Shown here: piece after piece, positions 1-8,176 of the stretch
Layout of the letters: the number at the start of each line of letters is the position of its first letter
Numbering within the stretch: position 1 is the stretch's first letter
Source: Edaphobacter sp.
GTDB taxonomy: Bacteria; Acidobacteriota; Terriglobia; Terriglobales; Acidobacteriaceae
Direction of reading: 5' to 3'
Assembly: GCF_028283685.1 (NCBI RefSeq)
Contig: NZ_JAPWKF010000001.1
Span: 186,001-250,000 of the forward strand
DNA: 64,000 nucleotides
Notes under the pieces: model-generated
Told to the model about the DNA's origin: nothing
What the model saw: only the letters and a program-made list of their open reading frames with translations
Database searches by the model: none
Translations under genes and position numbers: made by a program

Positions 1-225
1 GATGCGACGCTGTTCGCGCGGCAGGACTATGTTGAAGAAGCATGGCGTATCGTCGATCCCGTGCTGAAGGCGAATACAGCCGTCTATCCCTATGCGCCGC
101 AGACGTGGGGGCCGGCGGGAGCGCCGGAGCCGTTGCAGAAGAATGTGACGCCCCCAGGTGGGTGGCACCCCATCTCCGACGATACCGATAGCTACCATGT
201 TGTGCCGCCGGATACATCGAGGTAG
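1..225 (+). CDS. zwf: Glucose-6-phosphate 1-dehydrogenase, C-terminal fragment
   Basis: The first 74 codons in frame 1 give the C-terminal end of glucose-6-phosphate dehydrogenase, which oxidises glucose 6-phosphate with NADP to 6-phosphogluconolactone at the entry of the oxidative pentose phosphate pathway. The family signature is the stretch DATLFARQDYVEEAWRIVDP, followed by a Tyr-Pro segment and TWGP, which matches the conserved end of G6PD proteins. The tail (GWHPISDD and onward) is a little longer than the E. coli end. The gene starts outside the window, so start, active site and operon partners cannot be seen. The sirtuin gene begins 8 bp after its stop and may be co-transcribed. Confidence 0.85.
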   Translation, partial: DATLFARQDYVEEAWRIVDPVLKANTAVYPYAPQTWGPAGAPEPLQKNVTPPGGWHPISDDTDSYHVVPPDTSR

Positions 226-233
226 ACCGATCC

Positions 234-944
234 GTGGTGCAGCTCCTTCCGGATGACCGCCTGTTTGTACTGACTGGAGCCGGGGTGTCTGCGGAGAGTG
301 GCCTTGCCACCTTCCGCGGTTCCGGCGGTCTCTGGAACGGCCATCGTTTGGATCAGGTTGCGACGCCGGAGGCCTGGGCGGCTGACCCGTTGCTGGTCTG
401 GCGGTTTTACTCCATGCGCAGAAGAGATGCGGCGGCTGCGGCTCCGAACGCCGGGCATCTCGCGTTGGTCCGGCTGGAAGAGCAGATGGGCAGCAGGTTC
501 TATCTTTGCACGCAGAATGTCGATGATTTGCATGAGCGGGCAGGTTCACACCGTGTTCACCATATGCATGGCTCTCTCTTTCAGTCGCGTTGCGTGCGAT
601 GCGAGGAGCCGTTCTACGACGACGGAGGCTATGAGCTGGTGGATGATCTGCCGCTCTGCGCAATATGTGGGGCAGCGGTTCGTCCGCACATCGTCTGGTT
701 CGGTGAGGTGCCTCTGGATATGGAGCGTATCTATGCAGAGCTGGATCGTGCGACGGTGCTGCTTGTGGCGGGGACTTCGGGATCGGTGTATCCAGCGGCG
801 GGCTTTGTCCAAGTCGCGCACCAGCGAGGAATTCGTACGATCTATGCCGGTCCAGAGGAGCCGCTGAACGCGGATGTCTTCGATGAGGTGCTGCTGGGTA
901 CGGCAACGGAGATCCTTCCGACGATCGATGTGCGAGGGGCGTAA
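234..944 (+). CDS. cobB: NAD-dependent protein deacylase, sirtuin class III type (CobB)
   Basis: Sir2-family enzyme of 236 residues that removes acyl groups from lysines with NAD as co-substrate, giving nicotinamide and O-acyl-ADP-ribose in the cytoplasm. Visible motifs are GAGVSAESG (15-23) for NAD binding, TQNVDDLHERAG (93-104), the catalytic histidine in MHGS (H112), four zinc cysteines (120, 123, 142, 145), FGEVP (156-160) and a GTSGSVYPA loop. Y59 and R62 form the YxxR pair that in SIRT5 and E. coli CobB binds acidic acyl groups, so desuccinylase activity besides deacetylase activity is likely. Translation probably begins at a GTG 8 bp after zwf, and gpmI follows closely, so the three may form one transcript. 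The start is the least certain part. Confidence 0.93.
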   Translation: MVQLLPDDRLFVLTGAGVSAESGLATFRGSGGLWNGHRLDQVATPEAWAADPLLVWRFYSMRRRDAAAAAPNAGHLALVRLEEQMGSRFYLCTQNVDDLHERAGSHRVHHMHGSLFQSRCVRCEEPFYDDGGYELVDDLPLCAICGAAVRPHIVWFGEVPLDMERIYAELDRATVLLVAGTSGSVYPAAGFVQVAHQRGIRTIYAGPEEPLNADVFDEVLLGTATEILPTIDVRGA

Positions 945-983
945 TATTTGGTGCGGTCGAAACTTGATATTCTGAATCCAGAA

Positions 984-2600
984 ATGCCTAAGAAACCGAT
1001 TGTCCTCACCATCCTCGACGGCTGGGGCTACCGCCCCGAGACTCACGGCAACGCTATCGCGCATGCTCGTAAACCGATCTACGACAAGCTGCTGGCGACT
1101 TACCCCAATACGCTGATTCGCGCGAGCGATCACTTCGTCGGCCTTCCCGATGGCCAGATGGGTAACTCGGAGGTTGGTCATCTCAACCTCGGTGCTGGAC
1201 GCATCGTGCGTATGGATATCTCGCGTATCGATGAAGCGATTGTGAGTGGAAACTTCTTCAGCGATCCAACGCTGGTCCGCGCGATGCAGCTGGCTGCAAC
1301 GGATGGGCGGGCGCTGCACCTGCTGGGGCTTGTCTCAGATGGAGGGGTTCACTCCCAGCAGCGACACCTTTATGCGCTCCTGAGGCTTGCCGCGCAGCAT
1401 AAGTTGAGCCGTGTTTACATCCATGCGTTTATGGATGGGCGCGATACGATGCCGACGAGCGGCCTCGGATACCTGGAGGCGCTGCAACAGCAGATTCGTG
1501 AGATCGGCGTTGGAGCTATTGCTTCGGTGTCGGGCCGTTACTTCGCCATGGACCGCGACCTGCGCTGGGAGAAGGAGCGCCAGGCGTTCGATGCCATCGT
1601 GACGGGCTCACCGCAGGGCGGCGCCTATACCGATCCGCTGGCGCGTATTCGTGAGCTTTACAACAATGAAATCACCGACGAGTTCGTCCCGCCGTTTACG
1701 GTTGTGGATGCAAGTGGCGCGCCGGTCGGGCCGATTCGCGACAACGATGTTTGCATCTGCTTCAACTATCGCGCCGATCGCGTGAGGCAGATCACCCGGG
1801 TTCTTGCGCGCAACTGCGATATGCCTGGAGGCCTCACGGCGGGTAATGCGCTGGATCTTCCCAAGGCTGCGGAGCTGGACACGGAGATTCCGCGCGCGCA
1901 GGCTCCGAAGAACATTCATTTCGTGACCATGACGAACTACGACAAGAACTTTACCGTGCCGGTCGTCATCCCGCCGGAGTCGATGGATAATCTGTTGGCG
2001 AATGTATTGGCCGATGCAAATATTCGCAATCTGCGCGTTGCGGAGACGGAAAAGTACGCTCATGTGACGTACTTCTTCAATGGCGGTATCGAGAAGCCAT
2101 TTCCGGGAGAAGACCGCGCGTTGATTCCATCGCAGAAGGTAGCGACGTATGATCTTGCTCCTGAGATGTCGGCGGAAGGGATCGCCGATGCTGTGGTGAA
2201 GGCGGTCAACGACACCGCATTTGATGTGGTGATCGTCAACTTTGCCAATGCGGATATGGTTGGGCACTCGGGCAAGATGGAGCCGACAGTGCGAGCTGTC
2301 GAGACGGTGGATACGCAGTTAGGTCGCATCTACCGGGCAGTGAAGCAACGTGGCGGAGCCTTGCTCGTCACGGCCGACCACGGCAACGCCGAGATGCTCA
2401 TCGACCCGGTGACCGGCGGCCCGCACACGGCGCATACGACGAACCCTGTACCGTTCATCATGATCAGCGATGAGGTGGATACGAGCCACCACTCGATCCT
2501 GAGGCCGGGCGGCAGTCTCCGCGATATCTCTCCTACCATCCTTAAGCTTCTGGGACTGCAGAAGCCGCTGGAGATGACGGGCGAAGACCTCGCACAGTAG
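984..2600 (+). CDS. gpmI: 2,3-bisphosphoglycerate-independent phosphoglycerate mutase
   Basis: Interconverts 3- and 2-phosphoglycerate in glycolysis and gluconeogenesis with two Mn ions and a phosphoserine intermediate. From the ATG at 984 the protein has 538 residues, close to the usual 510-550. LDGWGYR (11-17) carries the first metal aspartate, and [15 protein letters not shown] (59-73) carries the nucleophilic serine at 62. HGNAE and [11 protein letters not shown] near the C-terminus supply metal-binding histidines and the conserved end. The frame stays open upstream to a TTG at 948, but that start would add 12 residues not usual in the family, so the ATG just before the conserved [13 protein letters not shown] segment is preferred. 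The gene ends before a strong terminator. Confidence 0.95.
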   Translation: MPKKPIVLTILDGWGYRPETHGNAIAHARKPIYDKLLATYPNTLIRASDHFVGLPDGQMGNSEVGHLNLGAGRIVRMDISRIDEAIVSGNFFSDPTLVRAMQLAATDGRALHLLGLVSDGGVHSQQRHLYALLRLAAQHKLSRVYIHAFMDGRDTMPTSGLGYLEALQQQIREIGVGAIASVSGRYFAMDRDLRWEKERQAFDAIVTGSPQGGAYTDPLARIRELYNNEITDEFVPPFTVVDASGAPVGPIRDNDVCICFNYRADRVRQITRVLARNCDMPGGLTAGNALDLPKAAELDTEIPRAQAPKNIHFVTMTNYDKNFTVPVVIPPESMDNLLANVLADANIRNLRVAETEKYAHVTYFFNGGIEKPFPGEDRALIPSQKVATYDLAPEMSAEGIADAVVKAVNDTAFDVVIVNFANADMVGHSGKMEPTVRAVETVDTQLGRIYRAVKQRGGALLVTADHGNAEMLIDPVTGGPHTAHTTNPVPFIMISDEVDTSHHSILRPGGSLRDISPTILKLLGLQKPLEMTGEDLAQ

Positions 2601-2603
2601 GAA

Positions 2604-2658
2604 AGATCCCACAGCCGTTCTCTTCAAGAGAGGAGCGACGACTGTGGGATCTGTTTTT
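2604..2658 (+). terminator. Rho-independent terminator of the zwf-cobB-gpmI unit
   Basis: An 11-bp perfect stem, AGATCCCACAG (2604-2614) with CTGTGGGATCT (2642-2652), is followed by GTTTTT. The 27-nt loop holds a second small palindrome (CTCTTCAAGAG). It lies 4 bp after the gpmI stop and just before the convergent phosphatase gene ends at 2674. Confidence 0.85.
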
Positions 2659-2673
2659 AAGCGTGAGCTGCGT

Positions 2674-3678
2674 TTAGCTGAGAATCCGCACATCGCCTGC
2701 CGGTGTCTTGGTGAAGGCGTGGATGAGATGGCACTGCTCATCGAAGTGTTTTACGGTTAGGTGCTCGGCGGTCATCTCGAGATGCGTGAAGCCGTGAACT
2801 TTTTCAGCAGAGGGGCCACGCTGACTCTGTGGAATCGTCAGGTTGTACAGGTCAGCGCCTCCTCCTCCTGAGAGCACAAACGAAGTGGGATGCCCCTCAA
2901 ACTCCAGATGCTGCATGTCGTGGTCGTGACCGGCAAAGTAGAGGTGGGCCTTGTGTTGTTCCAGTAGCGGCAGCCACTCTGCGATAAGGACCTCGTGATC
3001 TCCATGCGGTCCGTTGGAGTAGATGGGATGGTGCGCCATGACCAGCAGGTAAGGGGTCGTTCGCGGCTTTGCTAGCTCCAGTTTGAGCCAGCGTAACTGC
3101 TCGGCCTGATCTTCAAGCGACATCTGAAAGTTTGCACCGGTTGCCTTCGTGGCACGGGGCTTCTGAACGTTGCTGTCGAGAACGATGACGGTCGCAAGAG
3201 GTTTGGTGGCGGGGAACTGAAAGCTGTACCAGCGCGCTGGCATAGTCCAGCGCGTGTTGCCGCGCCTGGCGTAGGCGAGCTGCATGTCGACCTTGCTCTC
3301 CGGCATGCGCTGGTAGTCGTGATTGCCCAGCATGGCGTAGGCCTTGCAGTTGAAGGTCGACTCCGGGTACATCTCTTCGAACTGAGTCTTCCAGCGCGGA
3401 GAGTCGACGCCACCGGTCATATCTCCGTACCAGTTGTCACCCAGCATGATCAGGGCATCGGTCTTCACACGATTCACTGCGACATACTGCTGCATCGCGG
3501 CTGCGACCTGCTTCTGTGCCTCAAAGCGCTCGTATCCCCAGTCGCCGATCATCAACCAGTTGCTGCCATCGGTACGTTGCATAGGTGCGGCAGATAAAGG
3601 AAGGCGCCCGAGCGCGGCTGCGGCACTGAAGGCAAAGCTCTGGCGAAGAAACCTGCGGCGGCTGAGAGAGTCGTTCAT
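2674..3678 (-). CDS. Tat-exported metallophosphoesterase (purple/tartrate-resistant acid phosphatase type)
   Basis: A 334-residue exported phosphoesterase. The N-terminus has a twin-arginine motif (SRRRFLR, about residues 6-12) followed by an Ala-rich hydrophobic stretch ending near SAAP, so it should be folded in the cytoplasm and exported by Tat. The calcineurin-like metal site is complete: GDWGY (45-49), GDNWYGD (80-86), LGNHDY, AHHPIYSNGPHGD and AGHDHDMQHL, in the order expected for acid phosphatases of the ACP5 kind. It probably releases phosphate from organic esters in the periplasm. It converges with gpmI across a terminator. The natural substrate cannot be read from sequence. Confidence 0.88.
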   Translation of the reverse strand: MNDSLSRRRFLRQSFAFSAAAALGRLPLSAAPMQRTDGSNWLMIGDWGYERFEAQKQVAAAMQQYVAVNRVKTDALIMLGDNWYGDMTGGVDSPRWKTQFEEMYPESTFNCKAYAMLGNHDYQRMPESKVDMQLAYARRGNTRWTMPARWYSFQFPATKPLATVIVLDSNVQKPRATKATGANFQMSLEDQAEQLRWLKLELAKPRTTPYLLVMAHHPIYSNGPHGDHEVLIAEWLPLLEQHKAHLYFAGHDHDMQHLEFEGHPTSFVLSGGGGADLYNLTIPQSQRGPSAEKVHGFTHLEMTAEHLTVKHFDEQCHLIHAFTKTPAGDVRILS

Positions 3679-3723
3679 GCAGTAGTTGTATCAAGAGGGG
3701 ATGAACGAACGATGAAGAAGATG

Positions 3724-4323
3724 CTACAGTTCGCGGCGACCTTCGAGTGCACGGGTCATCGTCACCTCGTCGGCGTATTCGATATCGCTGCCCGCAGGAA
3801 CTCCAGTAGCGATCCGTGTGACGCGGACGCGAGGTTCTACGCGATGGACTTCCTCAACCAGATAGCGTGCTGTGGCCTCGCCTTCTGTCGTCGGGGAGGT
3901 GGCGAGGATCAGTTCGTCGATCTCAGGCAGGCGGGTCAGCAGGTTGGCGATCCGCAGTTGCTCCGGTCCGACACCGCCAATGGGAGAGAGCGTACCGTGC
4001 AGAACATGGTAGACCCCGGCATAGCTGCGAGTCTTTTCAATGGTGGCGATGTTGGTAGGCTCTTCCACAACGCAGACCAGGTGCTGATCTCGTGCGGGAC
4101 TTGTGCAGTAACTGCAGGGATCGACGTCGGTGATGTTGTTGCAGATGGAGCACAGGCGAAGGCTTGCCTTCAGCGTGCGAATGGCGCTGGCCAGCTGCTC
4201 CGCATCGTCGGGCGAAGAGCGCAGGACGTGGAAAGCAAGACGCTGAGCGCTTTTGGTGCCGATGCCGGGTAGCTTTCGCAGCTCTTCGATAAGCCGCGTC
4301 ATAGGTTCTGCAAACCGAGCCAC
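3724..4323 (-). CDS. recR: Recombination mediator protein RecR
   Basis: A 199-residue protein of standard family length that works with RecF and RecO to load RecA at gaps and stalled forks. In order it has a helix-hairpin-helix (LRKLPGIGTKSAQRLAFH, near 16-33), a zinc finger (CSICNNITDVDPCSYC, near 57-72), a Toprim domain opening with LVCVVEEP, and a C-terminal Walker B-like region. The start is GTG; its G is also the last base of the ybaB TAG stop, so translation is probably coupled. The dnaX-ybaB-recR order is conserved in many bacteria and supports the call. Confidence 0.97.
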   Translation of the reverse strand: MARFAEPMTRLIEELRKLPGIGTKSAQRLAFHVLRSSPDDAEQLASAIRTLKASLRLCSICNNITDVDPCSYCTSPARDQHLVCVVEEPTNIATIEKTRSYAGVYHVLHGTLSPIGGVGPEQLRIANLLTRLPEIDELILATSPTTEGEATARYLVEEVHRVEPRVRVTRIATGVPAGSDIEYADEVTMTRALEGRREL

Positions 4324-4646
4324 TAGGTTAGCCCCGGAATATCGAGTCCGCCCATCATGCCGGAGAGGCTCGACTTCATGGCATCGTCCGCGCGTCGACC
4401 GGCTTCGTTGACTGCCGCGGTAATCAGATCCTCGAGCAGCTCCAGGTCGCTGCCTGCGCTGCCAATAGCCGTCGGTTCGATTTTGAGGCGCAGCACTTCT
4501 TTCTTGCCGTTCATACGAACGGTGACCATGCCGCCGCCGGTTGAGGCTTCGACGATGGTCTCCTGCAGCTTCTGTTCCATCTGCTCCTGCATCTGGCGCG
4601 CCTGCCCCATCATCTCTTTCATCTTGGAGAGATCAGAAAGATTCAT
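4323..4646 (-). CDS. ebfC: YbaB/EbfC-family nucleoid-associated protein
   Basis: A 107-residue DNA-binding dimer of the YbaB/EbfC family. It starts with the long amphipathic helix typical of the family (MNLSDLSKMKEMMGQARQMQ), followed by the GGGMVTVRMNGKKEV strand region and a LLEDLITAAVNEA helix. Known family members bind DNA broadly and organise the nucleoid. It sits between dnaX and recR, the classic location, and shares one base with the recR start. A GAGGT about 9 nt upstream of the ATG serves as ribosome binding site. Confidence 0.95.
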   Translation of the reverse strand: MNLSDLSKMKEMMGQARQMQEQMEQKLQETIVEASTGGGMVTVRMNGKKEVLRLKIEPTAIGSAGSDLELLEDLITAAVNEAGRRADDAMKSSLSGMMGGLDIPGLT

Positions 4647-4672
4647 CGTTACGGTACCTCGGAGAGATTGGG

Positions 4673-6676
4673 TTAGTCGTTGTCGCTAAGGTCGATGACG
4701 TTGCGAATCTCCGCATTGAAGAGCCGCTGTGCCTGCTGCACGACCGGATGGTCGAGTGCCTTTGCCTGCGCGCTGCCTGAGCGTGCGGCCTTGGCCTTCT
4801 TGGGAGCGCTGCTGGCCCCTGCCGCGCCCGGCAACAGCGTCAGCTTCAGAGAGCCGGTACCCACGGTCCGCAGCGTGGCTCGAATGATACGGTCTGCATC
4901 AGGATTGATGACCATGGACAGCATGGTCTTGGAGAGATTGGTCTGCACCCGGATCTCTCCTCCTTCGATCAGCCACTCAGCGTCGCCCATCGCGTCGGCG
5001 GCAGAGCCCTGGCTCTTCGCGCTCGAGAGCGCCTCGACGACAGTTCTTTGCAGATCATCTGCCGACTGGCCTGCCGATTCCTGCGTGGGGGCGACAGGTG
5101 GCGGCGGAGTTGGATCTTCAACTGCGGGAGCTACGTAGACCTCAGGATCGGGAACAGAAATGGCACCCATTCCTACAAGATCTGTGGCGATTTCGAGTGC
5201 AGAGACGCCTTTCGGCTCTTCCGGCTCAAGAACGGCGACAGGAGCCGACTGCTTTGCCGGTTCGCGGACGATTTTCGGTGTCTCGCTGACGGGCTTCGGT
5301 GCCGCTGGCTGTGGCGGAGCGGGGACGACGCGGCGGCTGCTGTCTCCGCCAAAGGGCGAGAATGCCGGCTTTGCGGGAGCTGATGGCGCCACGCTCGGCA
5401 CAGGAGCGGGCCTTGGAGTTGACTGTGGTGCTGTTGCAGCTGTCCGCGTTCGCGGAGCTTCTGCGCCACTGCCTGAACTGCCGGAGGTGGGGAAGCGGCT
5501 GAGAATCTCTTCTACGGGAAGCAGCCGCCGCAGGTGCACCAGCTTCAGAAGCCCGAGCTCAAAGTGAAAACGCTGCTCCTGCCGGTAGCCCAGCTCATCG
5601 AAGGTGCGCAGCATCACCTGGAGAAAGCGAGTCAGTTCCTCTTCCGTGAAGAGCGAAGCTGAACGACCGGCACGGCGCTGTTCGTCGGACGAGATCTGCA
5701 GAAGCTCCGTGGTGTTGCCATCCAATCCGGTGCCATCTGCGCCGATGCCGGCGATCTTCGCGATGAGGCAGTTGCGCAGATAGCGAACACACTGCCGCGC
5801 TAGCTGCGCCGGGCTGTTTCCGGCGTCCAGCAGCTCGTTGGCGATGGTGATGACGTCCGCGCTCCGGTTCGCGTCGACAGCTTCAAGCACGCGCTCAAAG
5901 ACGGCGCTGGGGACGGTGCCCATCAGTTCGCGGATCTGGGCGGCGTCGAGTCGCGGTTTGCCGTCCTCTACAGGTGCCGAGGCTATTGCCTGGTCCATGA
6001 TGGAGAGGGCATCGCGCATCGAGCCGTCGCCTGCCTCTGCCAGCAAGGCGAGGGCGGCATCGTCGGCTTCAACGCCTTCATGGTCGGCGATCGCGCGGAT
6101 CTGAGCGAGAATGTCGACCAGCTTTACGGCATGAAAGCTGAAGTGCTGGCAGCGGGAACGAACCGTCTGCGGAATGTCTTCGGGCTGCGTCGTCGCCATC
6201 ATGAAGACGATGTGGTCCGGGGGCTCCTCCAGCGTCTTCAGAAGGGCATTGAAGGCGGCATCGGTAATTTGATGCGCCTCGTCGAGGATGTAGATCTTGT
6301 AGCGATCTCGTGCGGGACGATAGCGTGCGGCGTCGCGCAGCTCGCGAATCTCGTCGATGCCACGGTTGGTCGCGGCGTCGATCTCGATGACATCAACGGC
6401 TGTGCCGGAGCGGATCTCCGTGCAGGACTCGCAGACTTCACAGGGCTCTGCCGTGGGACGAGCCTCGCTTCCGATGGTATTCCGGCAGTTGAGCGCCATC
6501 GCCAGAATGCGGGCGATGGTCGTTTTGCCGATTCCTCGGTGACCGCTGAAGATATAGCCGTGAGCGATGCGTCCCTGAGTCAGCGCATTCATCAGCGTGA
6601 CCGTGACATGATCCTGCCCGGCGACATCAGCGAAGCGTTGTGGACGATATTTTCTTGCTAAAACCTGGTATGCCAT
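4673..6676 (-). CDS. dnaX: DNA polymerase III subunit gamma/tau
   Basis: Clamp-loader ATPase subunit of the replicative polymerase, 667 residues. The AAA+ core shows the Walker A GHRGIGKTT (45-53), zinc cysteines C64, C79, C82 and C85, DEAH (132-135) and a conserved SRC sensor segment. Residues about 375-540 are a Pro/Ala-rich linker like those in tau proteins, followed by a C-terminal domain. I see no A-rich slippery sequence of the E. coli type, so a separate gamma product from frameshifting is not predicted. ybaB begins 26 bp downstream and recR overlaps that, giving one replication/repair operon. Confidence 0.96.
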   Translation of the reverse strand: MAYQVLARKYRPQRFADVAGQDHVTVTLMNALTQGRIAHGYIFSGHRGIGKTTIARILAMALNCRNTIGSEARPTAEPCEVCESCTEIRSGTAVDVIEIDAATNRGIDEIRELRDAARYRPARDRYKIYILDEAHQITDAAFNALLKTLEEPPDHIVFMMATTQPEDIPQTVRSRCQHFSFHAVKLVDILAQIRAIADHEGVEADDAALALLAEAGDGSMRDALSIMDQAIASAPVEDGKPRLDAAQIRELMGTVPSAVFERVLEAVDANRSADVITIANELLDAGNSPAQLARQCVRYLRNCLIAKIAGIGADGTGLDGNTTELLQISSDEQRRAGRSASLFTEEELTRFLQVMLRTFDELGYRQEQRFHFELGLLKLVHLRRLLPVEEILSRFPTSGSSGSGAEAPRTRTAATAPQSTPRPAPVPSVAPSAPAKPAFSPFGGDSSRRVVPAPPQPAAPKPVSETPKIVREPAKQSAPVAVLEPEEPKGVSALEIATDLVGMGAISVPDPEVYVAPAVEDPTPPPPVAPTQESAGQSADDLQRTVVEALSSAKSQGSAADAMGDAEWLIEGGEIRVQTNLSKTMLSMVINPDADRIIRATLRTVGTGSLKLTLLPGAAGASSAPKKAKAARSGSAQAKALDHPVVQQAQRLFNAEIRNVIDLSDND

Positions 6677-6730
6677 TCGCCTGCTGCGGCGGAGTTCCGC
6701 GTCTCAATTATTGTAGCCGCTGAGAGGTGC

Positions 6731-7192
6731 CTAGCGTTTTCCGGCAATAGCCTTCCGGCGTTGCCTCCTGGCGCGCCGCTTGACCTCTTCATCCGAGAAC
6801 ATGGTTCCACGGCATTTGGGCGTGCCGCAGTAGCAGTCGGCTTCGTCATCGTCGGAGTCGTGGAGGTTGTATTCGTAGGTCAGTTCTTCGCCAGCGGAGA
6901 TGTCGCGTGTCGCAACGATCCAGATTCTGCCGTCGAGGTTTTCCGTCTCGCAGTTTGGCTCGCAGCAATGATTGATGAACATCGCTGCTCCGAAGCCGTC
7001 AATGACCTCGCCTTTATTGCCGGTACTGAAGAGATAGGTCACGAAGCGATCGCGGTAACGCTCGTCGGCCTCTCCTTTGCTGAAGCGTGGGCCGTCGTAT
7101 TCCACAATGGATGAACCTTTTTTAATGGGCTGCGTGGTGTAGCAGCCGGCAGCATGGATGGACGAGGAACGGATGACGAGGCCAGAGACCAT
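6731..7192 (-). CDS. SET-domain protein lysine methyltransferase with post-SET zinc motif
   Basis: A small (153 residues) SET-domain protein; SET enzymes move a methyl group from S-adenosylmethionine to lysine. The two hallmark motifs are present: NHCCEPNC (74-81) and EELTYEYN (102-109). A post-SET-like cluster CYCGTPKCRG (C120, C122, C127) follows, which in eukaryotic enzymes binds zinc together with a cysteine of the NHxxxPN region. An acidic patch (HDSDDDEAD) precedes it and the last 19 residues are very basic (KRRARRQRRK), which suggests nucleic acid or chromatin-protein contact. The substrate is unknown. It is divergent from a TPR gene and lies upstream of dnaX, with a 54-bp gap. Confidence 0.88.
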   Translation of the reverse strand: MVSGLVIRSSSIHAAGCYTTQPIKKGSSIVEYDGPRFSKGEADERYRDRFVTYLFSTGNKGEVIDGFGAAMFINHCCEPNCETENLDGRIWIVATRDISAGEELTYEYNLHDSDDDEADCYCGTPKCRGTMFSDEEVKRRARRQRRKAIAGKR

Positions 7193-7281
7193 GGAAGATG
7201 ACTCAGAATGAAGGAATTAGCGACTTACGGGAAGCGTTCTGGAACGGATCGCTGGCGTCTCGGCCACCCTGTCGCAAGCTG

Positions 7282-7312
7282 ACTATAACAAACGGCAGTT
7301 TGGATAAGTCAA
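7282..7312 (-). promoter_or_regulatory. Possible sigma-70 promoter for the SET gene
   Basis: On the minus strand TTGACT (7312-7307) and TATAGT (7287-7282) resemble -35 and -10 boxes. The spacer is 19 bp, longer than the ideal 17, so the call is tentative. It would place transcription start about 80 bp before the SET gene ATG. Confidence 0.35.
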
Positions 7313-7360
7313 AACAATGTGTATTTCGTCAGCAGACAGGAGCGTAGTCTAGGGGTAGGT

Positions 7361-8134
7361 ATGATGCGTGTGCGTGCGATCACGGTAGCGGCGGTGCTTC
7401 TGGCTGGATATAGCTACGCTCAGACACCGACCCAGGCGGCTCCGTCCTGTCCCTCCTCGGATCAGACGAAGACTACCGACAGTTCCGCGACAAAGGACAA
7501 TAAGAAAAATCCTCAAGATTCTTCGGCGGATGCTCCATGCACTCCTGCGAAGGAGCCTTCGGCTTCCCAGAAGTTTCCATTTCCGGGGTCGTCATCCGCT
7601 CCCGCCATGCCGGGCTCTCAGACGCCGCCTGACGCACCCCCTGCCTCGGGTCATCCTCCGTCTGCGGCAGAAGAGCATCCGTTCCCGGGAAGTGCGCCCC
7701 CGATGCCGGGTTCGGAGGGGAGCAGTTCAAGTAGCACTGGAGGATACTCCAGCTCTAGCGACGGGGCCGCGTCAGGTGATGCCCCATCGCATTCTGCGGA
7801 TGACAATCCGGAGGCTCCCAAGACTTCAGGGCGCCGTCTTTTGCCCAAGGTGAAGAAGCTTCAGACGGATGAAGATCGCGTGGACGAGGATTTGAAGGTC
7901 GCCCAGTTTTATGAAAACAAGGGTGACCTGAATGCGGCCTATCTCCGCGTAAAGGATGCGGTGAAGTCTTTGCCGACCGACTCGGAGATTCACTACGAAC
8001 TCGCCCGTATTGCACAAAAGATGAATAAGCACGATGAGGCGGTTGCGGAGTACAGCGCATACCTCAAGCTGGAACCGGACGGCCAATATATCAAGCAGGC
8101 GCAGAAGGCGCTGAACGAGTTAGGTCAGCCGTAG
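7361..8134 (+). CDS. Secreted protein with Pro/Ser-rich linker and C-terminal TPR repeats
   Basis: A 257-residue exported protein of unknown job. A signal peptide ends around SYAQT. Residues about 30-160 are low-complexity Pro/Ser/Gly and contain an internal duplication (FPFPGSSSAPAMPGS and HPFPGSAPPMPGS). The last 90 residues hold two tetratricopeptide-like helix pairs (VAQFYENKGDLNAAYLRVKD and YELARIAQKMNKHDEAVAEY), a protein-protein binding module. The ATG at 7361 was chosen because AGGGGTAGGT lies directly before it and the signal peptide follows. Such proteins are often lipoprotein- or Bam-associated in diderms, but nothing here proves that. Confidence 0.8.
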   Translation: MMRVRAITVAAVLLAGYSYAQTPTQAAPSCPSSDQTKTTDSSATKDNKKNPQDSSADAPCTPAKEPSASQKFPFPGSSSAPAMPGSQTPPDAPPASGHPPSAAEEHPFPGSAPPMPGSEGSSSSSTGGYSSSSDGAASGDAPSHSADDNPEAPKTSGRRLLPKVKKLQTDEDRVDEDLKVAQFYENKGDLNAAYLRVKDAVKSLPTDSEIHYELARIAQKMNKHDEAVAEYSAYLKLEPDGQYIKQAQKALNELGQP

Positions 8135-8176
8135 AGGGCTCTAAGCGTGAAAGCCTTTAGGCTGGTGGTCCTCTAC
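8131..8176. terminator. Inverted repeat spanning two convergent stop codons
   Basis: GTAGAGG (8131-8137) pairs with CCTCTAC (8170-8176), and an inner AGCC/GGCT pair closes the loop. It covers the stop of the TPR gene and the stop of flgL. No T-run is seen, so function as a bidirectional terminator is only likely. Confidence 0.4.

Noticed and set aside
4673..6676. dnaX internal frameshift for a short gamma product
   Set aside because: No A-rich slippery sequence was seen in the gene.
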